NCBI GenBank assembly: GCA_024275165.1
Contig: JAJRZQ010000038.1
Coordinates: 1 to 64,000 of the forward strand
Direction: 5' to 3'
DNA: 64,000 nucleotides
Origin: a bacterium
GTDB taxonomy: Bacteria > SAR324 > XYD2-FULL-50-16
Each line of letters begins with the position of its first letter. The first letter of the stretch is position 1. Made by a program: the position numbers and the translations under genes. The notes under the pieces were generated by a model that saw nothing but the letters and a program-made list of their open reading frames with translations, ran no database searches and had not been told where the DNA came from. Below, one piece after another: positions 25,951-34,589 of this stretch.

Positions 25951-26724
25951 ATGAAAAAACGACTAAAGAATTTTGTCGAGCTTGATTATTCTCGTCCGCT
26001 GGTCATCGCCCATCGGGGGGACCGGATCAATGCCCCGGAAAACACCCTTCCCGCTTTTGAAAAGGCGGTCGAACTCGGCTGCCCCATGTTGGAGCTGGAC
26101 CTCGCCTTGAGTAAAGACCGACAAGTCGTGGTGCTGCACGATGAAACCATAGAGCGCACCACCAACGGAGCGGGGCGCGTCAAAGACCTCACCTTAGAAG
26201 AATTACGCAGCCTCGATGCCGGGTTCTGGTTTAGTGACGAGTATCGGGGCACCTTTCTCCCTACCTTGGATGAGGTGCTCCAAAGTTGCGGCCACCGTAT
26301 TTTATTTAATTTAGAGATCAAACCCGAAGCTTTTGAGCCGGGGGGTAAAGACCGGATCACCGTCCAAATTGTAGCGGCCCTGAACAAATATCAACTCCGA
26401 GATCAGGCGCTGCTCTCCAGCTTCAGTACCGAGGTCTTAGAGGATATAGCCGCCATGCCTAATGCCCCTGCCCTAGCTTATTTGGTCGAGCAATATGATC
26501 CGGTCTGCCTGGAATGGATGACTCAGTTTAAGGTCTTTTCCTTAAATCTGTTGTCGCAATTGCAACCCGAACAGGTCCGGCAAATTAAGCGGGCGGGCTT
26601 TCGTCTTTTTTGTTATACGGTAAATGAGCCTCTCGAGATGATGAAGTTATGGGCTATGGGGGTGGACGGTGTTTTTACCGACGACCCGACTCGTTTGCTC
26701 GCCCAGGTGGAGCAATTAACCTAA
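25951..26724 (+). CDS. ugpQ: Cytosolic glycerophosphodiester phosphodiesterase
   Basis: 257 residues, no signal peptide, matching the short cytosolic GDPD type that releases glycerol 3-phosphate from glycerophosphodiesters. Active-site features are clear: IAHRGDRINAPENTLPAF, then LELDLALSKDRQVVVLHDE with the metal-binding Glu and Asp and the catalytic His, FNLEIKPE, and AMGVDGVFTDDP near the end. It is monocistronic. Its TAA stop forms the first bases of the repeat element at 26723. Confidence 0.93.
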   Translation: MKKRLKNFVELDYSRPLVIAHRGDRINAPENTLPAFEKAVELGCPMLELDLALSKDRQVVVLHDETIERTTNGAGRVKDLTLEELRSLDAGFWFSDEYRGTFLPTLDEVLQSCGHRILFNLEIKPEAFEPGGKDRITVQIVAALNKYQLRDQALLSSFSTEVLEDIAAMPNAPALAYLVEQYDPVCLEWMTQFKVFSLNLLSQLQPEQVRQIKRAGFRLFCYTVNEPLEMMKLWAMGVDGVFTDDPTRLLAQVEQLT

Positions 26725-26936
26725 GGAAACTCTGAAAAATTCCTTGCCTACCGCTTGTTCAAGCGGTAGGCTCATGCCCTTCGGGCTGATTATGCCCTTG
26801 GGGCGCATCAAGTTTTTCAGGCTTTTCGGTTGGGAATGAAATTCACAATCTTAATTAAAATCAATAGGTTCCGCTTTTTTATTTGGCAAGGCATCCCTGC
26901 CTTGCTGGGAAACTCCGCGTTTTTCAGAGTTTTCCT
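26723..26936 (+). repeat. MITE-like repeat copy R1
   Basis: About 214 bp. The left end AAGGAAACTCTGAAAAA is repeated inverted at the right end, as TTTTTCAGAGTTTTCCT with one extra T in the inner part. It contains a hairpin (GCCTACCGCTTG / CAAGCGGTAGGC) and a second (GGCAAGGCATCCCTGCCTTGC). No ORF of its own is credible. The related copies are at 45907, 51134, 51746, 47746 and 49546. Flanks are CTAA on the left and TAAA on the right. Confidence 0.9.
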
Positions 26937-27043
26937 AAAGTATTTGGGGGGTATAAAATCAGTTTGGCATAAAACCTGAATGTAAAATAATCAAAGCTTG
27001 GAATCAAAGCTTATCTATTGTTTGAGAGACTCAAGGGGGTTTT

Positions 27044-27310
27044 ATGACTGGAATTACACAAAGCGTCACCATTCGCCACGGGCAACACCTTCAGGTTGTT
27101 TCTCCCCTCGGTGAAACCCGCACGCTCAAGGTCATGGTCGGGGATGCCTTTTTAAACGGCGAGGGCAAGCAGATTTGGCTCATTCATGAGACAACGGGGC
27201 AGTACTTGCGTAAATTGCCCAATACCTTGGGTGAATTGGGCCGCGCCCTATTCAACTCCACCCAAGAACTTTTTTTATGCATTGAAGAACGACGCTTCTA
27301 CTTTGCTTAA
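27044..27310 (+). CDS. Small protein, unknown
   Basis: An 88-residue protein with a GGGGG ribosome site before the ATG. There is no signal peptide or membrane segment. It reads as a compact beta-rich domain (SVTIRHGQHLQVVSPLG, KQIWLIHETTGQYLR) with a mixed C-terminal part (FLCIEERRFYF). It stands alone, 6 bp from the convergent N-acetyltransferase gene. I do not recognise the family. Codon use looks like the neighbours, and it is probably real. Confidence 0.6.
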   Translation: MTGITQSVTIRHGQHLQVVSPLGETRTLKVMVGDAFLNGEGKQIWLIHETTGQYLRKLPNTLGELGRALFNSTQELFLCIEERRFYFA

Positions 27311-27316
27311 AGGCGG

Positions 27317-28345
27317 TCAAAACCTTAGGGCTAAGGCCTTAGAGGGTCGATTGGGGTCGTAGCCCTGTCGCCATTCCAGCGGCAGGTCTTGTTTATCGAC
27401 TTCCACAAAACCAAAGGATTGGAAAAACCTCCACATCTTCGCTTCGATACTCAACGCGAAAATCAAGCCTCCTCCCTGTTTTTTTGCCTCTTCAATCAAT
27501 CTCGCGCACAGGGCCTTGGCCATTCCCCTCCCCCGATAGCGTGGCAGAGTGCAAAACTTAGAAAGTTCATAGGTCTGCCCCCAGGGCTTGAGTCGCGCGG
27601 TGGCGACCATTTCGTGATTCACATAGGCGACAAAGTAGCGCTCTACCTCGGCGGCAATTTGCTCTAAACTGAGGGGCAAAATCGCTTGGGCCTGAATGTA
27701 AGGCTTCATCAAGAGGGAGATATCCATGACATCGGTTTTGGCCGCGGGGCGGACTTCTTTGTCTAAGCTTTGGGCGATTAAAGTGCCTGACCCCTGGTGG
27801 GTGAAAATTTCCAGGTACAGGTTTCCACTGCGGGCGGCGATGAAAGCGAGTTCTACTTTTTTCCGTTTTTGTTGCTGGAAGGCGACCGGCAGCAGATGGG
27901 GTTCTTTTTCCAGTAAAACATCGAGATGAGCGTGACTCAAGGCCTCGCCCTTTCCCGCTAAGGGGTTGCTCGCTTGAATAAAGAGAATTTTTTTTGCCTT
28001 TAATTTCTCGGCGAGAGGCCAGAGGTCGTTGGTCCCCGAAAGCGTCATCAGGGGGACCTGTGCCTGCTTTAAAGCCAAGCTCAAGCCCTCCATTTCAGCC
28101 CCTTGAACCCGATTAAAGGGGAACCCCCACTCTGCTTGTTCCCGCAAAGGGTCTAAGCGCACCCCAGGGGCAAAGCACAAAACCAAAGATACCCTAGCGG
28201 ATAAAAGAACTCGCAGGTCGGTGAGCATTTCCTCAAAGTCTTCTAAACGCTCAAAGTAGAGCAAAAATATTTTTTCCTGAAATCGAGCGGCGTAATGAAA
28301 GAGCTCCAGCGCATCCAGCATCTGGCGTTCCAATTGTTGGCTCAT
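27317..28345 (-). CDS. argA: N-acetylglutamate-synthase-like protein with degenerate kinase-fold half
   Basis: 342 residues. The C-terminal 150 residues are a GNAT acetyltransferase domain (VATARLKPWG, then CTLPRYRGRGMAKALCARLIEEA for acetyl-CoA binding, then FFQSFGFVEVDKQDLP). The preceding IFTHQGSGTLIAQS and the link RPAAKTDVMDISLLMKP match the domain junction of classical ArgA. The N-terminal 200 residues occupy the place of the amino-acid-kinase domain, but its glycine-rich loop has become LVLCFAPGVRLDP, and the domain is shorter than usual. NAGS makes N-acetylglutamate, the first step of arginine synthesis, and the kinase-fold half binds arginine as inhibitor. Altered or lost arginine control is inference. 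A good AGAGGA ribosome site precedes the ATG. Confidence 0.7.
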   Translation of the reverse strand: MSQQLERQMLDALELFHYAARFQEKIFLLYFERLEDFEEMLTDLRVLLSARVSLVLCFAPGVRLDPLREQAEWGFPFNRVQGAEMEGLSLALKQAQVPLMTLSGTNDLWPLAEKLKAKKILFIQASNPLAGKGEALSHAHLDVLLEKEPHLLPVAFQQQKRKKVELAFIAARSGNLYLEIFTHQGSGTLIAQSLDKEVRPAAKTDVMDISLLMKPYIQAQAILPLSLEQIAAEVERYFVAYVNHEMVATARLKPWGQTYELSKFCTLPRYRGRGMAKALCARLIEEAKKQGGGLIFALSIEAKMWRFFQSFGFVEVDKQDLPLEWRQGYDPNRPSKALALRF

Positions 28346-28407
28346 TGCTTTTTCCTCTTTGCTGGGTTAGGTCTGAGTAGTTCTTTGATTAACATTCTCG
28401 GAGTCAA

Positions 28408-29607
28408 ATGGAAAGCATTCCCCCCAAGGCAGATGGGCAGATGAGCTTGATCGCGCACCTTGACGAGCTGCGTGTGCGTTTGATGCGCTATTTGGTGGTG
28501 CTTTTTATTCTTCTTTTAGGGTGCTATGCCTTTCGCAAGGATATTTTAAATGTCCTGCGCGCGCCGGTGGAGGTACCCTTGCAAAAATACTCCGCCCAGC
28601 AACCCCTTGAAGGGGAAGGTTCCGCGACAAGCCCCGGTTTAGACCTCTCCGCCTTGGAATGTTCTTGTCTCCCCGCTTGGGAAAACAACCAATTGACCCC
28701 CGCGGTGAGCGCGGAGGCGCCGACCGAGGATGTCTCCCCTCCCCTTCCCCTAGCCGAGGGGGTCGCCAGCGGTCAAACAACTCAACCTAAGTCCGAGCTG
28801 GCTTGGTATGAGGGCCCCTTGCAGGAGATGAAAACCAGCTTTCGCGATTTTAAGGCCCTGTACCTATCAATAACAGGGCGCGAAGAAGAGGCGGCCAACA
28901 TGCTCAGTCCCAAAGAGGAGCTTGCCCCTCCTACGATGGTCGGGGCAGACCGGCAAGGAATACTCAGGTTAGATTGCGCCTGCCGCCCCAAAAAAGGCAA
29001 AACCGCTCATATGGTTTATATTGGCTTGCCGGAACTCTTTTTTGCCCAAATGAAAACAGCGATCTATTCGGCAATCTTTTTTTCCTTTCCCTTTTTGTTG
29101 ATTGAGCTTTGGGGCTTTGTGGGCCCGGCGCTGTACCGTGGTGAAAAGGTCGTGTTTTGGGCTTTCGCGATTTTCAGCTACCTCTTTTTTACCCTGGGCA
29201 GTCTCTTTGGCTATTTTGTGGTTTTTCCCTTTGGTTTCGACTTTTTTCTAAGCTTGAGCCAGCCTGGTGAAATTATGCCTAGTTTATCGGTAGGGGGATA
29301 TCTCGATTTCACCCTAAAGCTGTTTTTGGCCTTTGGGATGATCTTTGAACTGCCCTTAGTGGTTTTTATTCTCAGTCGCTTAGGGATTGTGACCCCGGAA
29401 TTGATGCTCAAGCAAATGCGCCTGGCCATGGTGACGATCTTAATCGCCAGCGCCGTGCTGACCCCCCCGGACCCCTTTACCATGTTGCTCATGGCGGCCC
29501 CCTTAACCCTGCTGTATTTGATCAGCATTGTCGTAAGCTTCCTAGCCGTGAATCGAAAAAAAGCCGCCTTGAGGGCGCAGGGTCTAAACCCTGAAGAATT
29601 CGGCTAG
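28408..29607 (+). CDS. tatC: TatC with a large periplasmic insertion
   Basis: Core receptor subunit of the twin-arginine translocase, which exports folded proteins. TatC is normally near 250 residues; this one has 399. The first segment (HLDELRVRLMRYLVVLFIL) and residues 208 onward (LPELFFAQMKTAIYSAIFFS, LWGFVGPALYRGEK, and the later membrane spans) are canonical. Residues about 61-199, in the first periplasmic loop, are an extra Pro/Glu-rich domain. It has LECSCLP (Cys 85 and 87) at one end and LDCACRP (Cys 190 and 192) at the other. Ribosome site GGAG before ATG. No tatA or tatB is nearby. Confidence 0.93.
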   Translation: MESIPPKADGQMSLIAHLDELRVRLMRYLVVLFILLLGCYAFRKDILNVLRAPVEVPLQKYSAQQPLEGEGSATSPGLDLSALECSCLPAWENNQLTPAVSAEAPTEDVSPPLPLAEGVASGQTTQPKSELAWYEGPLQEMKTSFRDFKALYLSITGREEEAANMLSPKEELAPPTMVGADRQGILRLDCACRPKKGKTAHMVYIGLPELFFAQMKTAIYSAIFFSFPFLLIELWGFVGPALYRGEKVVFWAFAIFSYLFFTLGSLFGYFVVFPFGFDFFLSLSQPGEIMPSLSVGGYLDFTLKLFLAFGMIFELPLVVFILSRLGIVTPELMLKQMRLAMVTILIASAVLTPPDPFTMLLMAAPLTLLYLISIVVSFLAVNRKKAALRAQGLNPEEFG

Positions 29608-29729
29608 GGTTAATGCCTGATATCCTGTTTTTTCTTGATCCTTATGGTTGTTTTGCCCATAATGTAACATGCAATCAATTTGATTATTTGCAAAAATCTT
29701 GACTCAACGCCTCACTATAGGGTGCCTGG

Positions 29730-32027
29730 ATGAATGCCTCACTTCGTTTTAAAGCCATAACCACCTTTGGGCTGCTTATATTCTTAACCTTTGTCGGAGC
29801 GTTTATCGTTAAACAAAACTTCGACGAGATTGAAAAGACGGGGCAGTATATTAACCTGCTTGGTCGCCAATGCATGCTCAGTCAAGCGCAAACCAAAAAT
29901 GTTCTCGCTTATAAGGAAACGGGTGAGAGGCGGCTGCTGGAGAAATACAGAATCCTGCACCGGGTTTTTGACGAAACCCTAAACGCCTTTCGTAAGGGAG
30001 GGCCGGCTCCCTTGGGTTTGCAGGGCAACAAGAAGATCACCGTTCCTCGGTTCTCCCCGGAACTCGAAAAGATCGCCCTCGAGATTGAGGTGGTGGGAAA
30101 GAGCTATAAGGCTATTGTAGAAACGCTTTTAGCCTATGATGAAGATATGGCGGGATATAATATCTTGGTATCTAAACTCGCCGGCGAATCGGATCGCTTG
30201 TTGGAAAGCAGCGCCAAGCTGGTGCAGAGGTACCAGAATCATGTTGATGAGCTCCACGCAAATATTCAAAATATTCTTTTTTGCGTGTCCTTCCTCCTGG
30301 CGCTTATTTTAGGCGGCATGGGGTATTATCTGATCCGCCAGATTATTGCCCCTATTTTAAAGCTCTTAGCGATGATCGAGAAGATGAGTCAAGGGAATTT
30401 AGAATGCCGTTCGCAGATCAAGCGCAAAGATGAAATCGGGCAAATCGCCGAGGCCATGGATAAGCTTGCGGAAAACCTAGATAATATCATTGGGCAGATC
30501 ATCGGCAATGCCGAGACCAACAACTCGATGGGAATCGGTTTGGTAAATGTCAGTCAAGGGATGCAAACCGCGACCGAAGAAATGACAAATATGTCCAATA
30601 CCATCGCTACCGCTTCGGAGGAAATCTCCACCAATATGTCGACCGTCGCTAGCGCCTCAGAGCAGGTCAGCGCCAATGTAAGCACCATAACCAGCACGGT
30701 GGAAGAGCTTTCTGCCAATATGAACACGATTGCCGCTGCCGCGGAAGAGGCGAGCGTGAACATGAATGGGATTAGCGATAATGTCGCTTCGATCTCCTCT
30801 GAAATCACCGGCGTCATTATCCAATCGGTGAGCAGCTTGGCCGAGGCCTTAACAGACATCAACCAAAACACCGCGAAGGCGAGCCAAATTTCTTTAGAGG
30901 CCAATAAAGGCTCAGAAGAAAACCAAGCGGCAATGGAAAAATTAGGGGAAGTGGCCCAAGAGATCGGTCAGATTCTCCAGCTCATCAACAACATCGCGAG
31001 TCAAACCAATATGCTGGCACTCAACGCCACCATTGAGGCAGCGAGTGCGGGTCAGGCCGGCAAGGGCTTTGCCGTGGTGGCGGGAGAGGTCAAGGAATTG
31101 GCCAAGCAAACCACAGAGGCCAATAACGAAATCGCCAATCAAATCGATCAGGTGCAAGAATATGTATCCAATGTGCAGCAGCGGGCGGCCTCGGTGTCTA
31201 AAGTTATTTTGCAGGTTTCCGACATCAACCAAAATATCTCCAGCTTAGTGGGGGAACAGAATCAAAGCGCGCAAAAGCTGGTTACCGCGGTGGATTCGGT
31301 TGCCCAGGCCGTCAAAAATTCGGCCCTCAATGTAGAAGAGGCCGCCAGCGGGATCAGCGAGATCACCCGCAGCACCTCCGAGGCCAGTAAAGGGGCAAAG
31401 GACGCTTCCACCAATGTAGCCGAAGCGGCATCGGGAGTAAAGGAAATCGCCCGCAGCTCCGCCGAGATCGCAACGGGGGTGCAGAACATCAATAAAAATA
31501 TTCAATCCATGGATGTGGTCATCAGCCGTAATCGTACGCACATTGAAAACGCGACTGAATATATCAACACCTTCACCCAGTTGACCGATGCGATGAAAGG
31601 CTTAGTGCAGTTTTTTGCCCAGAACTCCAGCACTTTCTTTTATTGGACCGACCAATTGTTGATCCATCATCCTTTGGTGGATAAGCAGCATAAAATGATT
31701 GTTGACGGCATTAACGCTCTGTTTCGCTCCATCAACAACAAACCGGGGAGTCTCAGCTTAGAAAATACCATGGCTGATTTTTTTCAAGTAACGCTACAGC
31801 ATTTTGAGGATGAGCAGAAAATCTTTTTGGCTTCGGATTACCCCCTCAAGGAGGAGCATTTAGAAAAGCATACGGATATCATTGACCAGTTAAAGGGGTT
31901 TGACCAACGGATTCGAGCAGGAGAAAAGGGTTTTGAAAATGAGTTGCTCGACTTTTTGAAAGAATGGCTGCAGGTTCATATTATTTTAACGGATCGAGGT
32001 TATAAGGCCTTTATCAAACAGGGATGA
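29730..32027 (+). CDS. Chemoreceptor with PilJ-type sensor and C-terminal hemerythrin
   Basis: 765 residues. Two membrane segments (about 10-30 and 185-205) enclose a periplasmic domain with [17 protein letters not shown], the PilJ/NarX-type signature. Then come HAMP ([19 protein letters not shown]), a long methyl-accepting coiled coil with tip sequence [17 protein letters not shown], and a C-terminal hemerythrin domain (about 635-765). The hemerythrin has its iron ligands: [31 protein letters not shown] and [10 protein letters not shown]. Hemerythrin binds oxygen at a di-iron site, so the protein should couple cytosolic oxygen to the flagellar or pilus chemotaxis path. Its substrate or ligand outside the cell is unknown. 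Confidence 0.93.
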   Translation: MNASLRFKAITTFGLLIFLTFVGAFIVKQNFDEIEKTGQYINLLGRQCMLSQAQTKNVLAYKETGERRLLEKYRILHRVFDETLNAFRKGGPAPLGLQGNKKITVPRFSPELEKIALEIEVVGKSYKAIVETLLAYDEDMAGYNILVSKLAGESDRLLESSAKLVQRYQNHVDELHANIQNILFCVSFLLALILGGMGYYLIRQIIAPILKLLAMIEKMSQGNLECRSQIKRKDEIGQIAEAMDKLAENLDNIIGQIIGNAETNNSMGIGLVNVSQGMQTATEEMTNMSNTIATASEEISTNMSTVASASEQVSANVSTITSTVEELSANMNTIAAAAEEASVNMNGISDNVASISSEITGVIIQSVSSLAEALTDINQNTAKASQISLEANKGSEENQAAMEKLGEVAQEIGQILQLINNIASQTNMLALNATIEAASAGQAGKGFAVVAGEVKELAKQTTEANNEIANQIDQVQEYVSNVQQRAASVSKVILQVSDINQNISSLVGEQNQSAQKLVTAVDSVAQAVKNSALNVEEAASGISEITRSTSEASKGAKDASTNVAEAASGVKEIARSSAEIATGVQNINKNIQSMDVVISRNRTHIENATEYINTFTQLTDAMKGLVQFFAQNSSTFFYWTDQLLIHHPLVDKQHKMIVDGINALFRSINNKPGSLSLENTMADFFQVTLQHFEDEQKIFLASDYPLKEEHLEKHTDIIDQLKGFDQRIRAGEKGFENELLDFLKEWLQVHIILTDRGYKAFIKQG

Positions 32028-32041
32028 AGCAATAAATTTCT

Positions 32042-32287
32042 ATGTGGCAAAAACTGTTCCAACTCTTTCGTAGTCCTGGCTTGCGCTTTGCCTTGCGCCT
32101 TTTTGCCAGTCTAGCCAGCGCAATTTTGGTGGTCAGTGGTTTGATTCTCTTTCGTACCAAGAAAAGTGGGCACCTAGAACGAGGGTTAGAGGAAGATGAA
32201 CCCTTAGAGGGGGAAGTCATTGAAGCCGATGAAGAACCAAAAACCAAGGCCTCGGTTCATTTTCTTTTTCGCGCTAAAAAGCCTTAA
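32042..32287 (+). CDS. Small single-span membrane protein, unknown
   Basis: An 81-residue protein: a basic start (WQKLFQLFRSPGLRF), one membrane segment (about 18-38, LFASLASAILVVSGLILF), then an acidic tail (ERGLEEDEPLEGEVIEADEE). It lies 14 bp after the chemoreceptor stop on the same strand, so it is probably co-expressed with it. There is no strong ribosome site. Family unknown; it could be a membrane adaptor for the chemoreceptor, which is inference. Confidence 0.55.
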   Translation: MWQKLFQLFRSPGLRFALRLFASLASAILVVSGLILFRTKKSGHLERGLEEDEPLEGEVIEADEEPKTKASVHFLFRAKKP

Positions 32288-32296
32288 GGGTTTTTC

Positions 32297-32923
32297 TCAA
32301 TCTTTTTTTTGATCCTCTAGAGCCTTCCAGTTGTAGCTTTTGCGATAAAAGGGGGGGAGTTCTCCTTTTTGTCGCAAATACCAGCGCACAAATTTCAAGG
32401 TCTGCCCATTGGCATAGCCCCCTCCCGCAATCGGCCCATATTCAGCCTGAAACGGTTCCAGCAGTTTGGCAAGTTGTTGATCCCGCGTTTCTTTCGCTAA
32501 GATGCTTGCCCCGGCAACCACGAAGAAATCTCGATCCGCGTGGTTGATTGCCTTGACCCCCGGCCTGATAAGGGGCCGGAACAGGGTCGCCCCGTCTAAG
32601 ATCACTTCTTGAGCGGGCAGGGCTTGAATCAATTCTTGGGCTTTGATCTGCTCTAAAACATTCAACCCTGGGCCTGAGGCTACAAAGTGGTCGATTTCGA
32701 TGGCATCCACCACGATGATTTGGTGCTGAAAATCGGCTTTGAGTTTTGCCGCAAGAGCGGCCCGCCGTTTTAGAGTCGTCGCGTTTTTGGCAAATAGCTT
32801 GGAGTCTTGAACCTCTAAGGCCTTGAATAAGGGGAGGTCGCTTTTATCAATACAAAGTCCCGCAAGCACCATGGGCCCTAAGAGGGGGCCGCGGCCTGCC
32901 TCGTCAATGCCTAATTGATCCAT
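32297..32923 (-). CDS. rnhB: Ribonuclease HII
   Basis: Removes ribonucleotides from DNA and RNA primers in RNA-DNA hybrids. 208 residues from the ATG at 32923. The active-site motif GIDEAGRGPLLGPMV (Asp-Glu pair) is at the N-terminus; ILDGATLFRP and INHADRDFFVVAGASILAK supply the further acidic residues. The ATG overlaps the def stop by one base (TGATG), so the two are coupled. An in-frame TTG just upstream is less likely. Confidence 0.96.
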   Translation of the reverse strand: MDQLGIDEAGRGPLLGPMVLAGLCIDKSDLPLFKALEVQDSKLFAKNATTLKRRAALAAKLKADFQHQIIVVDAIEIDHFVASGPGLNVLEQIKAQELIQALPAQEVILDGATLFRPLIRPGVKAINHADRDFFVVAGASILAKETRDQQLAKLLEPFQAEYGPIAGGGYANGQTLKFVRWYLRQKGELPPFYRKSYNWKALEDQKKD

Positions 32924-33438
32924 CAACCGCGAGCGAGTTTTTTTAAGCGAGTTTGGATCATCTTTCGCCTCAAGGGGGAAAGGTAGTCGATAAACAGCAC
33001 CCCGTTGAGGTGGTCTAGTTCATGCTGAATACAAACGGCGGTCAACCCGGAGGCCTCTAAAACTTGCGGGTTCCCCTTTGCGTCTTGATATTGCACCTTG
33101 ACCCAGTCGGAACGCTTCACTTCGGCCTTAAACTCAGGGATGGACAAGCAGCCTTCTTCCATCATGATTTCTCCCTTGGTTTCGATGATTTGAGGATTGG
33201 CAAAAAAGAGGGGTTTTTTTTTGCTTTCCGGTTCCTCTTTGTCGTATTGGATATCCATGATAAAAAAGCGCAAGTCGCTGCCCACCTGGGTTGCCGCCAG
33301 GCCAATTCCCGGCGCGTCGTACATGGTGTCGGCCATATCTTGGGCCAACTGGAGCAGCGACTCGTTAAACTGTTCAACAGGTCGGCACCGGGTTTTTAAA
33401 AAGGGGTTGGGGAAGGTCAATACTTCAAGGAGCGCCAT
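32923..33438 (-). CDS. def: Peptide deformylase
   Basis: Removes the N-formyl group from new proteins. 171 residues, with all three motifs: GIGLAATQVG, EEGCLSIP and QHELDHLNG; the Cys and two His ligate the catalytic iron or nickel. An insertion of about 15 residues after MDIQYDKEEPESKKK is normal for some bacterial types. It forms a two-gene unit with rnhB. Confidence 0.97.
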   Translation of the reverse strand: MALLEVLTFPNPFLKTRCRPVEQFNESLLQLAQDMADTMYDAPGIGLAATQVGSDLRFFIMDIQYDKEEPESKKKPLFFANPQIIETKGEIMMEEGCLSIPEFKAEVKRSDWVKVQYQDAKGNPQVLEASGLTAVCIQHELDHLNGVLFIDYLSPLRRKMIQTRLKKLARG

Positions 33439-33500
33439 AGTTTTTCCAAATCATTATAAAACTAATTTAGAATAAGTCCTGTGGCTATTCTTGGCAAGAG

Positions 33501-34427
33501 CTAGGAGGGCACAAGGTGATAGTTTTGTCGAATATTATGCCCCACTCGACGAATGGACTGAGAAAGGGTTGAGTTCGGGGCGTAGAGCAAAGCGGGTTGG
33601 CGGCAGCGAATGGATTGCAACGCCGTGTTGTCTTGGTCAAGAAAGCCTACATAATCGATAAGGATTCCAAAATATTTTTGACAAGCTTGCTTCATCGAAA
33701 AGCCTAAACGAATATCGCTGGGGGTTCTGACTTGATTTAACAAAAGTTTTGGTTTGAAGGCGGCGATTTGATATTTTAAGGTTTCCCCTGCTTGAGCGTT
33801 GATTTGAACGATTCGATTCAATAGCTCGGCCGGGGTTTTAGGATGGTCATCCCGCTTGACTTCCGTCAGTTTTTCTAAAAAGAGACGCACCTCAGGGTGA
33901 CTGATCACATTTTTCAGTTTGCGGTAAAAAGCGGCTTTAACAAAGCGATAGGTGTTTTCAACACTGGTGGGCTCGGGTGCCGTTACTAAAATCCCGCTGG
34001 TGGCGATTAAAAACAGATCCAGGGTATAAGGGGCGACCCCGGCACCGAGGTCGATGACCACATGATCGAAATCCTTGAGGTTGAAAATCGCCTTGGTTAA
34101 TTTATTTTGTTGGATCTGCTTGGGGTTGGCCATGCCCATGACATCATAAGCCCCGCTGGCGAGCATTAAGCCGGGGACCTCGGTCGGAATCAGAATTTCT
34201 TCCAGACTGAGATGATTGGAATTGATAAAGTCAGAAATCGAAATCTTGGAGTTATAGAGCCCAAAAAAGGTATGGAGGTTGGCCCCTCCAAAGTCGGCGT
34301 CAATTAAAGCCACGCGGTGCCCCTTTTGGGCTAGGTCAATGGCTAGATTGGTCGAGATAAAACTTTTGCCGACCCCACCCTTACCCCCGGCAATGGCCCA
34401 AATTCGTTTTTTTGCTAAATTCATCAT
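33501..34427 (-). CDS. MinD/ParA-family ATPase, FlhG-like
   Basis: 308 residues from the ATG at 34427, which has an AAGGAAG site about twelve bases upstream; the frame extends to a TTG at 34487 without a ribosome site. The deviant Walker A AGGKGGVGKS, the VALIDADFGGANLH segment and DHVVIDLGAGV show the MinD/ParA superfamily. The later part (YRFVKAAFYRKLK, then VRTPSDIRLGF and CQKYFGILIDYVG) resembles FlhG/MinD2 proteins that set flagellar number. No flhF or other flagellar gene is nearby, so its actual partner is unknown. Confidence 0.85.
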   Translation of the reverse strand: MMNLAKKRIWAIAGGKGGVGKSFISTNLAIDLAQKGHRVALIDADFGGANLHTFFGLYNSKISISDFINSNHLSLEEILIPTEVPGLMLASGAYDVMGMANPKQIQQNKLTKAIFNLKDFDHVVIDLGAGVAPYTLDLFLIATSGILVTAPEPTSVENTYRFVKAAFYRKLKNVISHPEVRLFLEKLTEVKRDDHPKTPAELLNRIVQINAQAGETLKYQIAAFKPKLLLNQVRTPSDIRLGFSMKQACQKYFGILIDYVGFLDQDNTALQSIRCRQPALLYAPNSTLSQSIRRVGHNIRQNYHLVPS

Positions 34428-34589
34428 AATGTTGGCGACTTCCTTGTCAGGCCGATTCCCCAGCTCATAGCCGGGTTGCTTAGGCAATGCAAAAGAAAAG
34501 CCAAAAAAATAAAAAGGCCTTTTTTTTAAAACTTTAAGGACTTTGCTGGATCTAGTAAAAAAACAAACGATTTTTTTAACGCTAAAAAA

